Origin: an uncultured Ruminococcus sp.
Lineage (GTDB): Bacteria > Bacillota > Clostridia > Oscillospirales > Ruminococcaceae
Reading direction: 5' to 3'
Length of the DNA stretch: 5,426 bases
Assembly: GCA_946612185.1 (NCBI GenBank)
Contig: CAMOEP010000177.1
Location: 1 to 5,426, forward strand
Made by a program: the position numbers and the translations under genes. This document shows positions 1-5,426 of this stretch, piece by piece (the first letter of the stretch is position 1; the number at the start of each line of letters is the position of its first letter). The notes below the pieces were generated by a model, which was not told the DNA's origin, made no database searches, and saw only the letters and a program-made list of their open reading frames with translations.

Positions 1-1954
1 TGTTATGGTCGGTAAGCTGGGGCTTTATGGCGGTGAGAACGTCCCAGTCCTTTGTGTGGTTGAAGAAAGTTACACCGCCGTTATACATAACGGAAGTATC
101 ACGGAAGCTGTCGTTTCCGCCGATTATCCGGGAAACTTCCTCATACTGCGAAACGGTGTCGCAATGGAAAGCGTAGTCGTAGGTGCTGGCGTTTTCGATG
201 ATAAGCTGAACGTTGCCGGAGAATAAGATGCCAAGTTCCAGGCAGAGAGTGAACATGGCAACGCCCAGGGAAAGTGCGATAGTTGACACAATGAAGCGGC
301 TTTTTGTGCGGAAGATGTTTTTTATGGTGTACCGGAAAGTGAACCGCTTTGAGCCGAGGTCAAGCTGAGACTTGCGTCTGCGGGACTTTTTGCGGCGCTT
401 TTGGGGTTTGCCTAAGTTCATAGCTTCCGTCAGGGACATTTTTCTTGCTGCCCACATAGCTGAGGTGTAGGTGGATATGAAAATAGCTGCCAGTGACAGT
501 ATGACCGCAAGTATGATTGCGGCAGGGGCAGGGTAGAATTCGCTGATAGCGATACCTGTGCTGTGAAGCGACTCGAAGGAGAACTTAGCCGTCAGGTACG
601 ACAGCAGGACTCCCAGCGGAACAGCGGTAATGCTGTAGAATACGCCCTCAGTGAACACAAGCATGAGAAGCTGACCCTTTGAAGCGCCCATTATCCTCAG
701 CAGCGCAAACTGACTGCTGCGCTCGGAAACGGATATCTCGAAAGCGTTGTCAATGATGAATCTTGCAAAGAACCAGATTATCAGCATCAGGATCAGAAAC
801 ACTATAACTACCGGAAGCATTTTGACGATTGCCGAAAAACTGCGCAGATTCGCTGCCAGAAGCGGTTCGTTCAAATTAAGCATATTGCTGTCGATAAGGT
901 ACTGATAGAAGCCCTCGCCGTCCTGCCCCAAGTCCTCAAAGAGGGCACAGAGGCAGTCGTCAAAGTCGAGTTTCTGGTTCATGACAGCCAGCGCTGAACC
1001 GTGAGTGTCGGAACTATCCAGAAACGGCACGTCCGCCAGCGGGGAAAGGTCGATGTCTGAATCAATTTCGGTGGAGATGATAAAGTCGGGCATGACGTAG
1101 CCGGTGTAGTCGCTGAATCCGGCGATAGTGAGAGTTACAGTCAGAGGTGAAGCGTCCTCACGGTCGGTGAAAGTAACGTCCTTGATGTCCAGGTTTTCAG
1201 CGATATAGTGGAGAAGCTGGGGCATATATGCAGACTGGTTACTTCTCTGAAGCTGCGCCTGACGCTGTTCATCGGTGGCTTCCTCGTCGCTGAAGCGGAT
1301 AAACCGGTTGTCCGGGTCGGCGTTATTGTTCTCGACCATCTGGTAAGCCGTTTTTACCACATCGCAGTCCATGTCTATCTTAGCCCGGAAAGGGGAGATA
1401 GTAACGGTAACGGTATCGCCCTTATTGTAGCCTGCTTTGTGAAACCACTGGGGAACGATAGCGTTGTTTCTGGTAACTTCCGGGTCAAGGGTACTGCTGC
1501 TGTTAAAGCTATAAATTGCCGGGTTGATGCTGTCGAAGGACTGCCGCTGCTGGCAGGCGTACTCGGTCAGAGTGCTTTCTCCGTTATCGAGACTTACCTC
1601 AAACAGCGCAACATAGCCATTTTCGTCCCGGTTGCTGTGTATGCGGTAGAACGTGTCGCTAACGTAGTCCAGTTTGTCCACCGCCGGGTGATTTTTTGCG
1701 ATAAGTGCCGCATCGTCCGTACTGTCAAGTTCCGGGTTATTTTTAGCAGCCTGCTCAAGCGGATCATACAGGTCTATCTCCCAGTCGCCCCAGTCAAGAA
1801 CCACCTGATTGCGCATAGTCCGCACCATACTTGTGCAGAAAAGCGCATAGGCGTTCAGCATGAACACCGCCAGCGTAACGCACAGAAACGTCAGCAATGT
1901 GCGGAGTTTCTGCCGCCGGACGTACTTCATAGCAAGTGATACAAGATGTTTCAT
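1..1954 (-). CDS. FtsX/MacB-type ABC transporter permease, 3' end cut by window edge
   Basis: This is the membrane subunit of an ABC transporter of the MacB/FtsX class, which usually moves peptides, lipids or antimicrobials, or transmits force across the membrane, rather than importing solutes. I translated it by hand: 651 residues are open from the ATG at 1954 to the left edge with no stop. Transmembrane segment 1 is at about residues 20-42. An extracellular domain of about 330 residues follows (43-375), then three membrane segments at about 376-400, 430-455 and 474-498. The motif SSQFALLRIMGAS (413-425) is typical of the FtsX core. A very basic linker (517-529, KPQKRRKKSRRRK) leads into a second module starting near 537, whose RYTIKNIFRTKSRF echoes LAMKYVRRQKLRT at the N terminus; its first membrane segment is at about 552-576. 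The full protein is therefore probably a duplicated, roughly eight-segment permease of 800 residues or more. Its ATG shares one base with the ATPase stop (TAATG), and a GAGGGG ribosome site lies 8 bases upstream. The substrate is unknown. Confidence 0.9.
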   Translation of the reverse strand, partial: MKHLVSLAMKYVRRQKLRTLLTFLCVTLAVFMLNAYALFCTSMVRTMRNQVVLDWGDWEIDLYDPLEQAAKNNPELDSTDDAALIAKNHPAVDKLDYVSDTFYRIHSNRDENGYVALFEVSLDNGESTLTEYACQQRQSFDSINPAIYSFNSSSTLDPEVTRNNAIVPQWFHKAGYNKGDTVTVTISPFRAKIDMDCDVVKTAYQMVENNNADPDNRFIRFSDEEATDEQRQAQLQRSNQSAYMPQLLHYIAENLDIKDVTFTDREDASPLTVTLTIAGFSDYTGYVMPDFIISTEIDSDIDLSPLADVPFLDSSDTHGSALAVMNQKLDFDDCLCALFEDLGQDGEGFYQYLIDSNMLNLNEPLLAANLRSFSAIVKMLPVVIVFLILMLIIWFFARFIIDNAFEISVSERSSQFALLRIMGASKGQLLMLVFTEGVFYSITAVPLGVLLSYLTAKFSFESLHSTGIAISEFYPAPAAIILAVILSLAAIFISTYTSAMWAARKMSLTEAMNLGKPQKRRKKSRRRKSQLDLGSKRFTFRYTIKNIFRTKSRFIVSTIALSLGVAMFTLCLELGILFSGNVQLIIENASTYDYAFHCDTVSQYEEVSRIIGGNDSFRDTSVMYNGGVTFFNHTKDWDVLTAIKPQLTDHN

Positions 1955-2640
1955 TACAGCGTCCCCTCGCTTTCCGAAAGCTTGCCGTCCTTCATAATGA
2001 GGATACGGTCAGCCTGAGCAGCAATAGAATGGTCGTGGGTAATGAGGATGAGAGTCTGGTCGTACTTCTGCGCCGAGCTTTTCAGTATAGAGATAAGTTC
2101 CCGGCTGTTTTTGGAGTCCAGGTTTCCGGTAGGCTCGTCAGCGAGGATAATTTCCGGCTTGTGGATAAGCGCTCTTGCGAACGCTGCCCTCTGCTGCTGA
2201 CCGCCTGAAAGTTCGTGGGGGAAGAAAGTGCGGCGCTTGGAAAGCCCGGTAAGTTCCAGCAGTTCGTCAAGGTACTTCCTGTCCGGCTCGGTGTTGTCCA
2301 GATTAAGGGGGAGTACGATATTTTCCTCACAGTTCAGCACAGGGACGAGGTTGTAGTTCTGGAAAATGAACCCGATAGAACGGCGGCGGTAAGCGGAGAG
2401 TTCGCTGTCGTTCATCTTGGTAAGTTCCCTGTCACCGAACATGATGCTGCCGGAGGTGAGTGTGTCGAGGCTTCCAAGAACGTTCAGCAGGGTAGTTTTA
2501 CCGCTTCCGCTCTCGCCGGTAACAGCCACGAACTCGCCTCTCTGCACTTCCAGAGAAACGCCGTCCAGCGCCATAACAGCGCTCTCGCCCTCGCCGTACT
2601 TCTTCACCATATCCTTTGCTCTTAAAATAATGTTGTCCAT
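1954..2640 (-). CDS. MacB/LolD-type ABC transporter ATP-binding protein
   Basis: This cytoplasmic ATPase subunit powers the permease encoded directly downstream. From the ATG at 2640 it has 228 residues, the normal size for the MacB/LolD/BceA-type ATPase family. All catalytic elements are visible: Walker A GESGSGKT (42-49), Q-loop glutamine in FQNYNL (Q94), signature LSGGQQQR (144-151), Walker B IILADEPTGNLD (164-175) with catalytic E169, and the H-loop histidine in THDHS (H202). The phrase DEPTGNLDS is characteristic of this exporter-type subfamily. I chose the start at 2640 because AAAGGAGGT lies just upstream with 7 bases between AGGAGG and the ATG. The upstream in-frame ATG at 2676 has no ribosome site and lies upstream of the predicted transcript start. 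The stop overlaps the permease start by one base, so the pair is translationally coupled. Class assignment is firm; substrate and exact subfamily are not. Confidence 0.96.
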   Translation of the reverse strand: MDNIILRAKDMVKKYGEGESAVMALDGVSLEVQRGEFVAVTGESGSGKTTLLNVLGSLDTLTSGSIMFGDRELTKMNDSELSAYRRRSIGFIFQNYNLVPVLNCEENIVLPLNLDNTEPDRKYLDELLELTGLSKRRTFFPHELSGGQQQRAAFARALIHKPEIILADEPTGNLDSKNSRELISILKSSAQKYDQTLILITHDHSIAAQADRILIMKDGKLSESEGTL

Positions 2641-2646
2641 AAAGTG

Positions 2647-2655
2647 ACCTCCTTT
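2647..2655 (-). promoter_or_regulatory. Ribosome binding site fixing the ATPase start
   Basis: The minus strand reads AAAGGAGGT here, a near-perfect match to the anti-Shine-Dalgarno sequence, with 7 bases between AGGAGG (2653-2648) and the ATG at 2640. It rules out the longer open frame starting at 2676 and sets the protein at 228 residues. Confidence 0.92.
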
Positions 2656-2661
2656 CCTTTT

Positions 2662-2699
2662 ACTATATCCTACCACGCTAATCTTACAGTAATGTTACA
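2662..2699 (-). promoter_or_regulatory. Putative PhoB/OmpR-type activated promoter of the ABC operon
   Basis: Read on the plus strand, two adjacent 11-base units, CTAATCTTACA (2678-2688) and GTAATGTTACA (2689-2699), match at 9 of 11 positions. On the minus strand they read TGTAACATTAC and TGTAAGATTAG. Ten bases downstream on the minus strand lies a -10-like TATAGT (2667-2662); an overlapping alternative is TAGGAT (2672-2667). No good -35 hexamer sits at the right spacing: the position is occupied by ACTGTA inside the repeats. In known PhoB-family promoters, tandem 11-base repeats replace the -35 box and end about 10 bases before the -10, so I infer activation by a response regulator of that family. 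With TATAGT the transcript would start near 2655, giving a leader of only about 15 bases. No regulator gene is visible in the window. Confidence 0.6.
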
Positions 2700-2730
2700 A
2701 ATACGGAAAAATTGCCATGTATTTTCAGCA

Positions 2731-2742
2731 GACAGAAAAACT
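2731..2742. repeat. 12-base direct repeat, left copy (GACAGAAAAACT)
   Basis: The 12 bases GACAGAAAAACT occur here and again at 2872-2883, in the same orientation and with no mismatch. This copy overlaps the T-run and distal arm of the terminator. The two copies bracket the hairpin-rich intergenic block. Origin is unknown; see findings. Confidence 0.8.
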
Positions 2743-2769
2743 CCCCGTGAAGAAATTCTTCCGGGGAGT
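2736..2769 (-). terminator. Intrinsic terminator of the right-hand operon
   Basis: On the minus strand the arms ACTCCCCG (2769-2762) and CGGGGAGT (2747-2740) pair over 8 bases. The pairing continues, past one unpaired base at 2748, through GAAG/CTTC to a small loop. The arm is followed at once by a run of T (2740-2736), the hallmark of a Rho-independent terminator. The plus-strand reading has no T-run after the hairpin, so it acts on minus-strand transcription only. It lies about 115 bases beyond the stop codon of the von Willebrand A gene and about 40 bases before the next promoter signals, separating the two operons. Confidence 0.85.
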
Positions 2770-2796
2770 CTTCGATGCATAACATATTTATTTTCT

Positions 2797-2817
2797 CACG
2801 CTTTTCTAAAAAGCGTG
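2797..2817. repeat. Hairpin CACGCTTTT / AAAAGCGTG
   Basis: A 21-base inverted repeat with two perfect 9-base arms (2797-2805 and 2809-2817) around a 3-base loop. Neither strand has a T-run after it, so it is not a classic terminator. It abuts the GC-rich tandem hairpins at 2820-2866. From memory, a similar pairing (GC-rich hairpins next to a short AGCTTTTT-type hairpin) is seen repeatedly between genes in Ruminococcus-type genomes, so I read it as part of a dispersed intergenic repeat. It could also protect the 3' end of the upstream transcript. Confidence 0.65.
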
Positions 2818-2819
2818 CA

Positions 2820-2866
2820 GGTGCAGGGCAGCGCCCTGCCGGGGTGCAGGGGCAGCGCCCCTGCGG
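2820..2866. repeat. Two tandem GC-rich hairpin units with AGC loops
   Basis: Two copies of a 23/24-base unit (2820-2842 and 2843-2866), both beginning GGTGCAGGG. The first folds as GCAGGGC-AGC-GCCCTGC (2823-2839, 7-base arms). The second folds as GCAGGGGC-AGC-GCCCCTGC (2846-2864, 8-base arms). The extra G in one arm of the second unit is matched by an extra C in the other, so pairing is kept. The block encodes no protein and lies just after the stop codon of the von Willebrand A gene. It is most likely a dispersed intergenic repeat of the host lineage; a role in transcript stability is possible but not shown. Confidence 0.75.
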
Positions 2867-2871
2867 GAGTT

Positions 2872-2883
2872 GACAGAAAAACT
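2872..2883. repeat. 12-base direct repeat, right copy (GACAGAAAAACT)
   Basis: Exact second copy of the 12 bases at 2731-2742, ending 2 bases before the stop codon (2886-2888) of the von Willebrand A gene. It is not followed on the minus strand by the terminator stem, so its T-run has no hairpin of its own directly upstream. Confidence 0.8.
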
Positions 2884-2885
2884 AA

Positions 2886-4589
2886 TTACATCTGAGCATT
2901 GAACAGAGCGGAAAGCTCATAAACAACGTCATCAGTGTCGGCGTTGATGTAGACAGCCTCATTGATGCTGGACAGGTCTTTGAGGGAGTCGATATTCTCA
3001 TTGTAGCCGATAGTATATATCGGGATACCGTAGTGGTTAACGATACCGGCAGAGGTATTGTAGTCGATACCCTTATTGCACTGACCGTCGCTGAGGACGA
3101 ATATCATAGTCTTAGCGTTGGGGATAGTTTCCTTCATCTTGTTGATAGTGTCGATACCAACCAGGAGAGCGTCATAGGTAGCGGTGTTTCCGCCGGGAGC
3201 AAGGCTTTCAACAGCACCGGCGAAGTAGGAGCGCTGTTCCAGGTCGAACTGAGCAATAGGCAGGTTGATAGTAACGTCGTCGCTGTATGAGATAAGACCG
3301 ATGTAGTTATTGCTGTTGATCTTCTTGGAAGCTTCCAGCAGTGAGGACTTGAGTCTTGCGATAGGGTCGCCGTTCATACTGCCGGAAACGTCAGCGATAA
3401 AGAGGGCGATAGTGGGAGTACCGGAGTCTTTTTCCTGCTTCCAGAGCTGCTGAGCGTTGATAAGTTCAGCGCCGGACACACTCTTATCGTTGTAAGCGAA
3501 ACTCAAATCCTGATTGAAGCCGTACTCCTTTGCATGAGCCTGATTATCGCTGTTCATAGCGAACTCAACAAAGAGGTCGAGAGCCTCGTTCTCATCAGCG
3601 GAAAGGTCACCCACGCTGTAGAGAGGGTTGCCGTGCTGATAGCCGAAGGGAATGAACTCATAGGAGCTTTTCAGTGTAACGTTATTGATATAAGCCTGAT
3701 ACTCAACGCAGCCAGCCTGGAGAGTGCCGCTCTGCATAGCGTTTACCATCTGGTCGGTGGTGTAGCATACAAAGGGGATACCCTTCTGAAGCTGCTGGAA
3801 CTTCTCGATAGCAGCGGTTGAAAGCATATCGCTGCTGTCGAAGTACTGGAGGGCATTAACGAGGAAGTTCAGACCGGTAGCAGATGTGTAGGGGTAAGTA
3901 TATCCAAGCTGCATCTCGCCGTCGATAACAGCGTCGATGATAGTTTTGATATTAGTATCGCCGTACTTTGAGTCGATAGCGGACTTAGTGTTCTTATTGA
4001 TAGCGATACCGGCAGTATTCTTCACCAGTTCAGGCACACGCAGTTCAAGCTTAGCGCCGTTTTCCATAGCCAGAGTGCCGAAAAGTTCGTTTGAAGGGGT
4101 ATAAGCCTGAGGCACATAAACGTTATTTGAGATATAGTCGGAGGAAGCGCCGGAGGGGATACTTCTTACGCTGACAGAAGCCACCTTGCCGTTTTCCAGA
4201 CGTACTTTATTATTGTTGAAAGTCTCAGCGATCTCATTGAGCCAGCCGTTCTGGTTCTTGCCGGCTTTTTCGGAAGTGGAGAATATCTCGATATCCACAT
4301 CGCCGCTGCCGATAACGGTAAGTGGGTATTTAGTCTCGATATTCGGCAGATTAGCTACCAGGTTGTCGGAGTAGTCAACAGTACTCTTGACAGGGTCAGC
4401 ATTTCTGACCTTAATGTTTTTAAGCGACTTCTCCATAGTTTTCTCGGCATCTTCCGAGGAAGAAAACTCTGTGATCCCTCCGGAACTTCCGCCGGGATTC
4501 TTCATATTAGAGCCAAGCGCTGCGCAGATAAGAACAACTGTAGCGATAACTCCGATAATAGCAATAAGGATTGGTGTTTTAGTTTTCAT
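2886..4589 (-). CDS. Membrane-anchored solute-binding-like / von Willebrand A fusion protein
   Basis: A 567-residue surface protein of unknown function. It starts with an N-terminal membrane segment (about residues 6-27) after MKTKT. A low-complexity Gly/Ser stretch follows (33-45), then a region from about 88 to 385 that resembles type II periplasmic solute-binding proteins: a PLTVIGSGDVDI start, PSNELFGTLAMENGAKLELRV-like core strands, and the helix around GLNFLVNALQYF. The C-terminal von Willebrand A domain spans about 392-565. Its metal-ion site is complete: DVSGS (D400, S402, S404), T469 in GGNTATYDALL, and D501 in VLSDG. It can therefore be expected to bind Mg2+ or a similar ion and, by family precedent, a protein or peptide partner. 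I chose the ATG at 4589 because AGAGGTGA lies 5 bases upstream. The TTG at 4607 would put that site inside the coding region. It overlaps the upstream gene by 11 bases. The proteins most like this are usually named only by their domains; ligand and role are unknown. Confidence 0.9.
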   Translation of the reverse strand: MKTKTPILIAIIGVIATVVLICAALGSNMKNPGGSSGGITEFSSSEDAEKTMEKSLKNIKVRNADPVKSTVDYSDNLVANLPNIETKYPLTVIGSGDVDIEIFSTSEKAGKNQNGWLNEIAETFNNNKVRLENGKVASVSVRSIPSGASSDYISNNVYVPQAYTPSNELFGTLAMENGAKLELRVPELVKNTAGIAINKNTKSAIDSKYGDTNIKTIIDAVIDGEMQLGYTYPYTSATGLNFLVNALQYFDSSDMLSTAAIEKFQQLQKGIPFVCYTTDQMVNAMQSGTLQAGCVEYQAYINNVTLKSSYEFIPFGYQHGNPLYSVGDLSADENEALDLFVEFAMNSDNQAHAKEYGFNQDLSFAYNDKSVSGAELINAQQLWKQEKDSGTPTIALFIADVSGSMNGDPIARLKSSLLEASKKINSNNYIGLISYSDDVTINLPIAQFDLEQRSYFAGAVESLAPGGNTATYDALLVGIDTINKMKETIPNAKTMIFVLSDGQCNKGIDYNTSAGIVNHYGIPIYTIGYNENIDSLKDLSSINEAVYINADTDDVVYELSALFNAQM

Positions 4590-5268
4590 TATCGTCACCT
4601 CTTTCAATTTTAGCCCTGTAGTTTTTAATCGAGTCGATAAGCACCTGCAATGACTCGACCTCAGCGTTGGCGGAGTCAGTGCCGGTAAGCTGTGAAGCCT
4701 CGATAAGCAGGTTTGTGTAGTCTCCCAGTATCTTATTGTTTCTGTCGATAAGAGTTCTGAGATAAGCCTTGTGGACGTTTATCTCGTCCTGTCTGGAAGC
4801 GGACTGGAGAATAGCCGCACGCTTCATAAAGAGAACCATATTTTTAAGCATAACGTCCTGAACGTCCTGGTTAACAACATCGTAAACGCCGCCGCTGTAG
4901 CTGATAGTGGAGAGTGTTTCGGACTTTTTCTGGAAAGCCTGCCACTGGTCAATGATGATTTGAGCTTCATTGCGGCAAAGCGGGTAATCCTTCAGGTCTT
5001 TCATAACGTCGATGTAGTCCTTAGGCTCGATAAGGTTTTCAAAGGTCTTATCGGTGAGAACGTAGGACGGTTTGAAGATACCCTTACCGGTGGCGGAGTT
5101 CTTTACGAAAATGTAGTTTCCGGAAGTGAGGATACCCATTACCAGAAGGATCATGACGATTTTTCCGAATGAACCGTCGCCCAGGTCGATAAAATTGCCG
5201 CTGAGAGCCGCAGCGCCCAGACTGGCGGTTACAAGGTTAAAAATTATCTGACCCAGATAGTTTTTCAT
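4579..5268 (-). CDS. Unrecognised two-pass membrane protein with helical C-terminal domain
   Basis: I do not recognise this 229-residue protein. Two hydrophobic segments open it (about residues 6-27, interrupted by small residues, and 35-55, GKIVMILLVMGILTS), separated by a short turn with FIDLGDGS. The rest (about 60-229) is hydrophilic and looks mostly helical, with heptad-like hydrophobic spacing from about 135 to 190 and a charged, coiled-coil-like end (about 203-222) finishing GDDNEN. By the positive-inside rule the tail (VKNSATGKGIFK after the second segment) is probably cytoplasmic. The layout loosely recalls XpaC-type proteins, which accompany TelA tellurite-resistance genes, but I see no decisive motif. 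The start at 5268 has GAGGTGA 5 bases upstream. The in-frame ATG at 5295 lies at or before the predicted transcript start. It is the first gene of the operon and overlaps the von Willebrand A gene by 11 bases, suggesting a membrane partner or cytoplasmic relay for it. Confidence 0.85.
   Translation of the reverse strand: MKNYLGQIIFNLVTASLGAAALSGNFIDLGDGSFGKIVMILLVMGILTSGNYIFVKNSATGKGIFKPSYVLTDKTFENLIEPKDYIDVMKDLKDYPLCRNEAQIIIDQWQAFQKKSETLSTISYSGGVYDVVNQDVQDVMLKNMVLFMKRAAILQSASRQDEINVHKAYLRTLIDRNNKILGDYTNLLIEASQLTGTDSANAEVESLQVLIDSIKNYRAKIERGDDNEN
4595..4602 (-). promoter_or_regulatory. Ribosome binding site of the von Willebrand A gene, inside the upstream gene
   Basis: The minus strand reads AGAGGTGA, ending 5 bases before the ATG at 4589. 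It lies within the codons for the last residues of the upstream protein, so ribosomes finishing that gene pass over it. Together with the 11-base overlap this predicts translational coupling, and it favours ATG 4589 over the TTG at 4607. Confidence 0.8.
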
Positions 5269-5273
5269 ATATA

Positions 5274-5280
5274 TCACCTC
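5274..5280 (-). promoter_or_regulatory. Ribosome binding site of the two-pass membrane protein
   Basis: The minus strand reads GAGGTGA, 5 bases before the ATG at 5268. It decides the start among several in-frame ATGs upstream (5295, 5316 region, 5421), none of which has a comparable site. Confidence 0.85.
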
Positions 5281-5298
5281 GCTGACAATACTCATTTT

Positions 5299-5327
5299 AT
5301 TATAACATATATCCATAAAAAATGCAA
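5299..5327 (-). promoter_or_regulatory. Sigma-A promoter of the two-gene operon
   Basis: On the minus strand: -35 TTGCAT (5327-5322), a spacer of exactly 17 bases, then -10 TATAAT (5304-5299) preceded by TG plus one base, the extended -10 motif. The -10 is a perfect consensus and the -35 matches four of six positions. Transcription should begin near 5292, leaving a leader of about 25 bases that contains the ribosome site. There is no clear operator or inverted repeat over the promoter, so expression may be constitutive under vegetative sigma factor. Confidence 0.9.
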
Positions 5328-5426
5328 GGTATATGCGGAGATTTTTCAGGGCAACCGTATTTACTTTTTGGGAAACATTTTCCGCCATACAGGAAAACTG
5401 CCGGTTTCCGTAGAAAGCCATGCGCC
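5328..5426. other. Upstream region with no visible gene
   Basis: Ninety-nine bases to the right edge with no convincing coding region on either strand. Several GGAAA/TTTCC stretches (for example GGGAAACATTTTCC at 5370-5383, and GGAAAACTGCCGGTTTCC at 5392-5409) form short imperfect hairpins, but none has a T-run or a strong stem. The minus frame is open through here into the downstream gene, which I regard as chance because the promoter lies inside it. Confidence 0.5.

Noticed and set aside
1208..1939. 243-codon open frame on the plus strand
   Set aside because: It lies entirely antisense to the permease, whose frame encodes clear membrane segments and FtsX motifs. The plus-strand translation shows no domain and has no ribosome site.
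2215..2625. Plus-strand open frame opposite the ATPase
   Set aside because: The minus strand here encodes Walker A, signature and Walker B motifs. The plus frame is a shadow.
2797..2817. Second terminator at the A/T-rich hairpin
   Set aside because: Neither strand has a T-run directly after the stem. The convincing terminator is at 2736-2769.
2820..2866. CRISPR array or riboswitch in the GC-rich block
   Set aside because: There are only two tandem units, with no unique spacers between them. The block follows a gene rather than preceding one as a leader would. Hairpin repeats explain it.
4524..4589. Lipoprotein signal (cysteine at residue 22) in the von Willebrand A fusion
   Set aside because: The residues before the cysteine are V-L-I-C, and the position before Cys should be Gly, Ala or Ser. 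A membrane anchor or ordinary signal peptide fits better.
4590..4607. TTG start six codons upstream for the von Willebrand A gene
   Set aside because: It would place the good AGAGGTGA site inside the coding region. The ATG at 4589 is correctly spaced from that site.
4771..5172. 133-codon plus-strand open frame opposite the two-pass membrane protein
   Set aside because: There is no ribosome site. The minus-strand gene has a promoter, a ribosome site and a coupled neighbour.
5269..5421. N-terminal extension of the two-pass protein to an ATG at 5421
   Set aside because: The extension contains the consensus promoter and the GAGGTGA ribosome site, so it lies upstream of the transcript start.

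Overview
The window reads as chromosomal DNA of a Gram-positive anaerobe of the Firmicutes, most likely a Ruminococcus-like member of the Oscillospiraceae. This rests on strong AGGAGG/GAGGTGA ribosome sites, a consensus vegetative promoter, base composition near 50% GC, and an intergenic block of GCAGGGC-AGC-GCCCTGC hairpins of a kind I recall as common in Ruminococcus and Faecalibacterium genomes. No taxonomic marker gene is present, so this is inference. All four protein genes lie on the minus strand, so transcription runs from high to low coordinates.

Right part (5426 to 2886): after about 100 bases with no visible gene comes an excellent sigma-A promoter (TTGCAT, 17-base spacer, extended TG-T-TATAAT). 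It drives two genes. The first encodes a 229-residue protein with two N-terminal membrane segments and a helical tail, which I do not recognise. The second overlaps it by 11 bases and encodes a membrane-anchored 567-residue protein that joins an extracellular solute-binding-protein-like domain to a C-terminal von Willebrand A domain with a complete metal site. The two probably work together at the cell surface, but their function is unknown.

Middle (2885 to 2656): a structured intergenic region. It holds two tandem GC-rich hairpins, an A/T-rich hairpin and an intrinsic terminator for the right-hand operon. A 12-base direct repeat brackets the block. Next comes the promoter of the next operon, where two 11-base direct repeats sit 10 bases upstream of a -10 element. 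That is the geometry of promoters activated by OmpR/PhoB-family response regulators.

Left part (2640 to 1): an ABC transporter operon of the MacB/FtsX type. It encodes a complete 228-residue ATPase, followed with a one-base overlap by a large FtsX-family permease that runs off the left edge with 651 residues visible. The apparent response-regulator site suggests control by a two-component system that is not in the window, as is common for envelope-stress or peptide-resistance transporters of this class. The two operons look transcriptionally separate, and nothing in the sequence ties their functions together.
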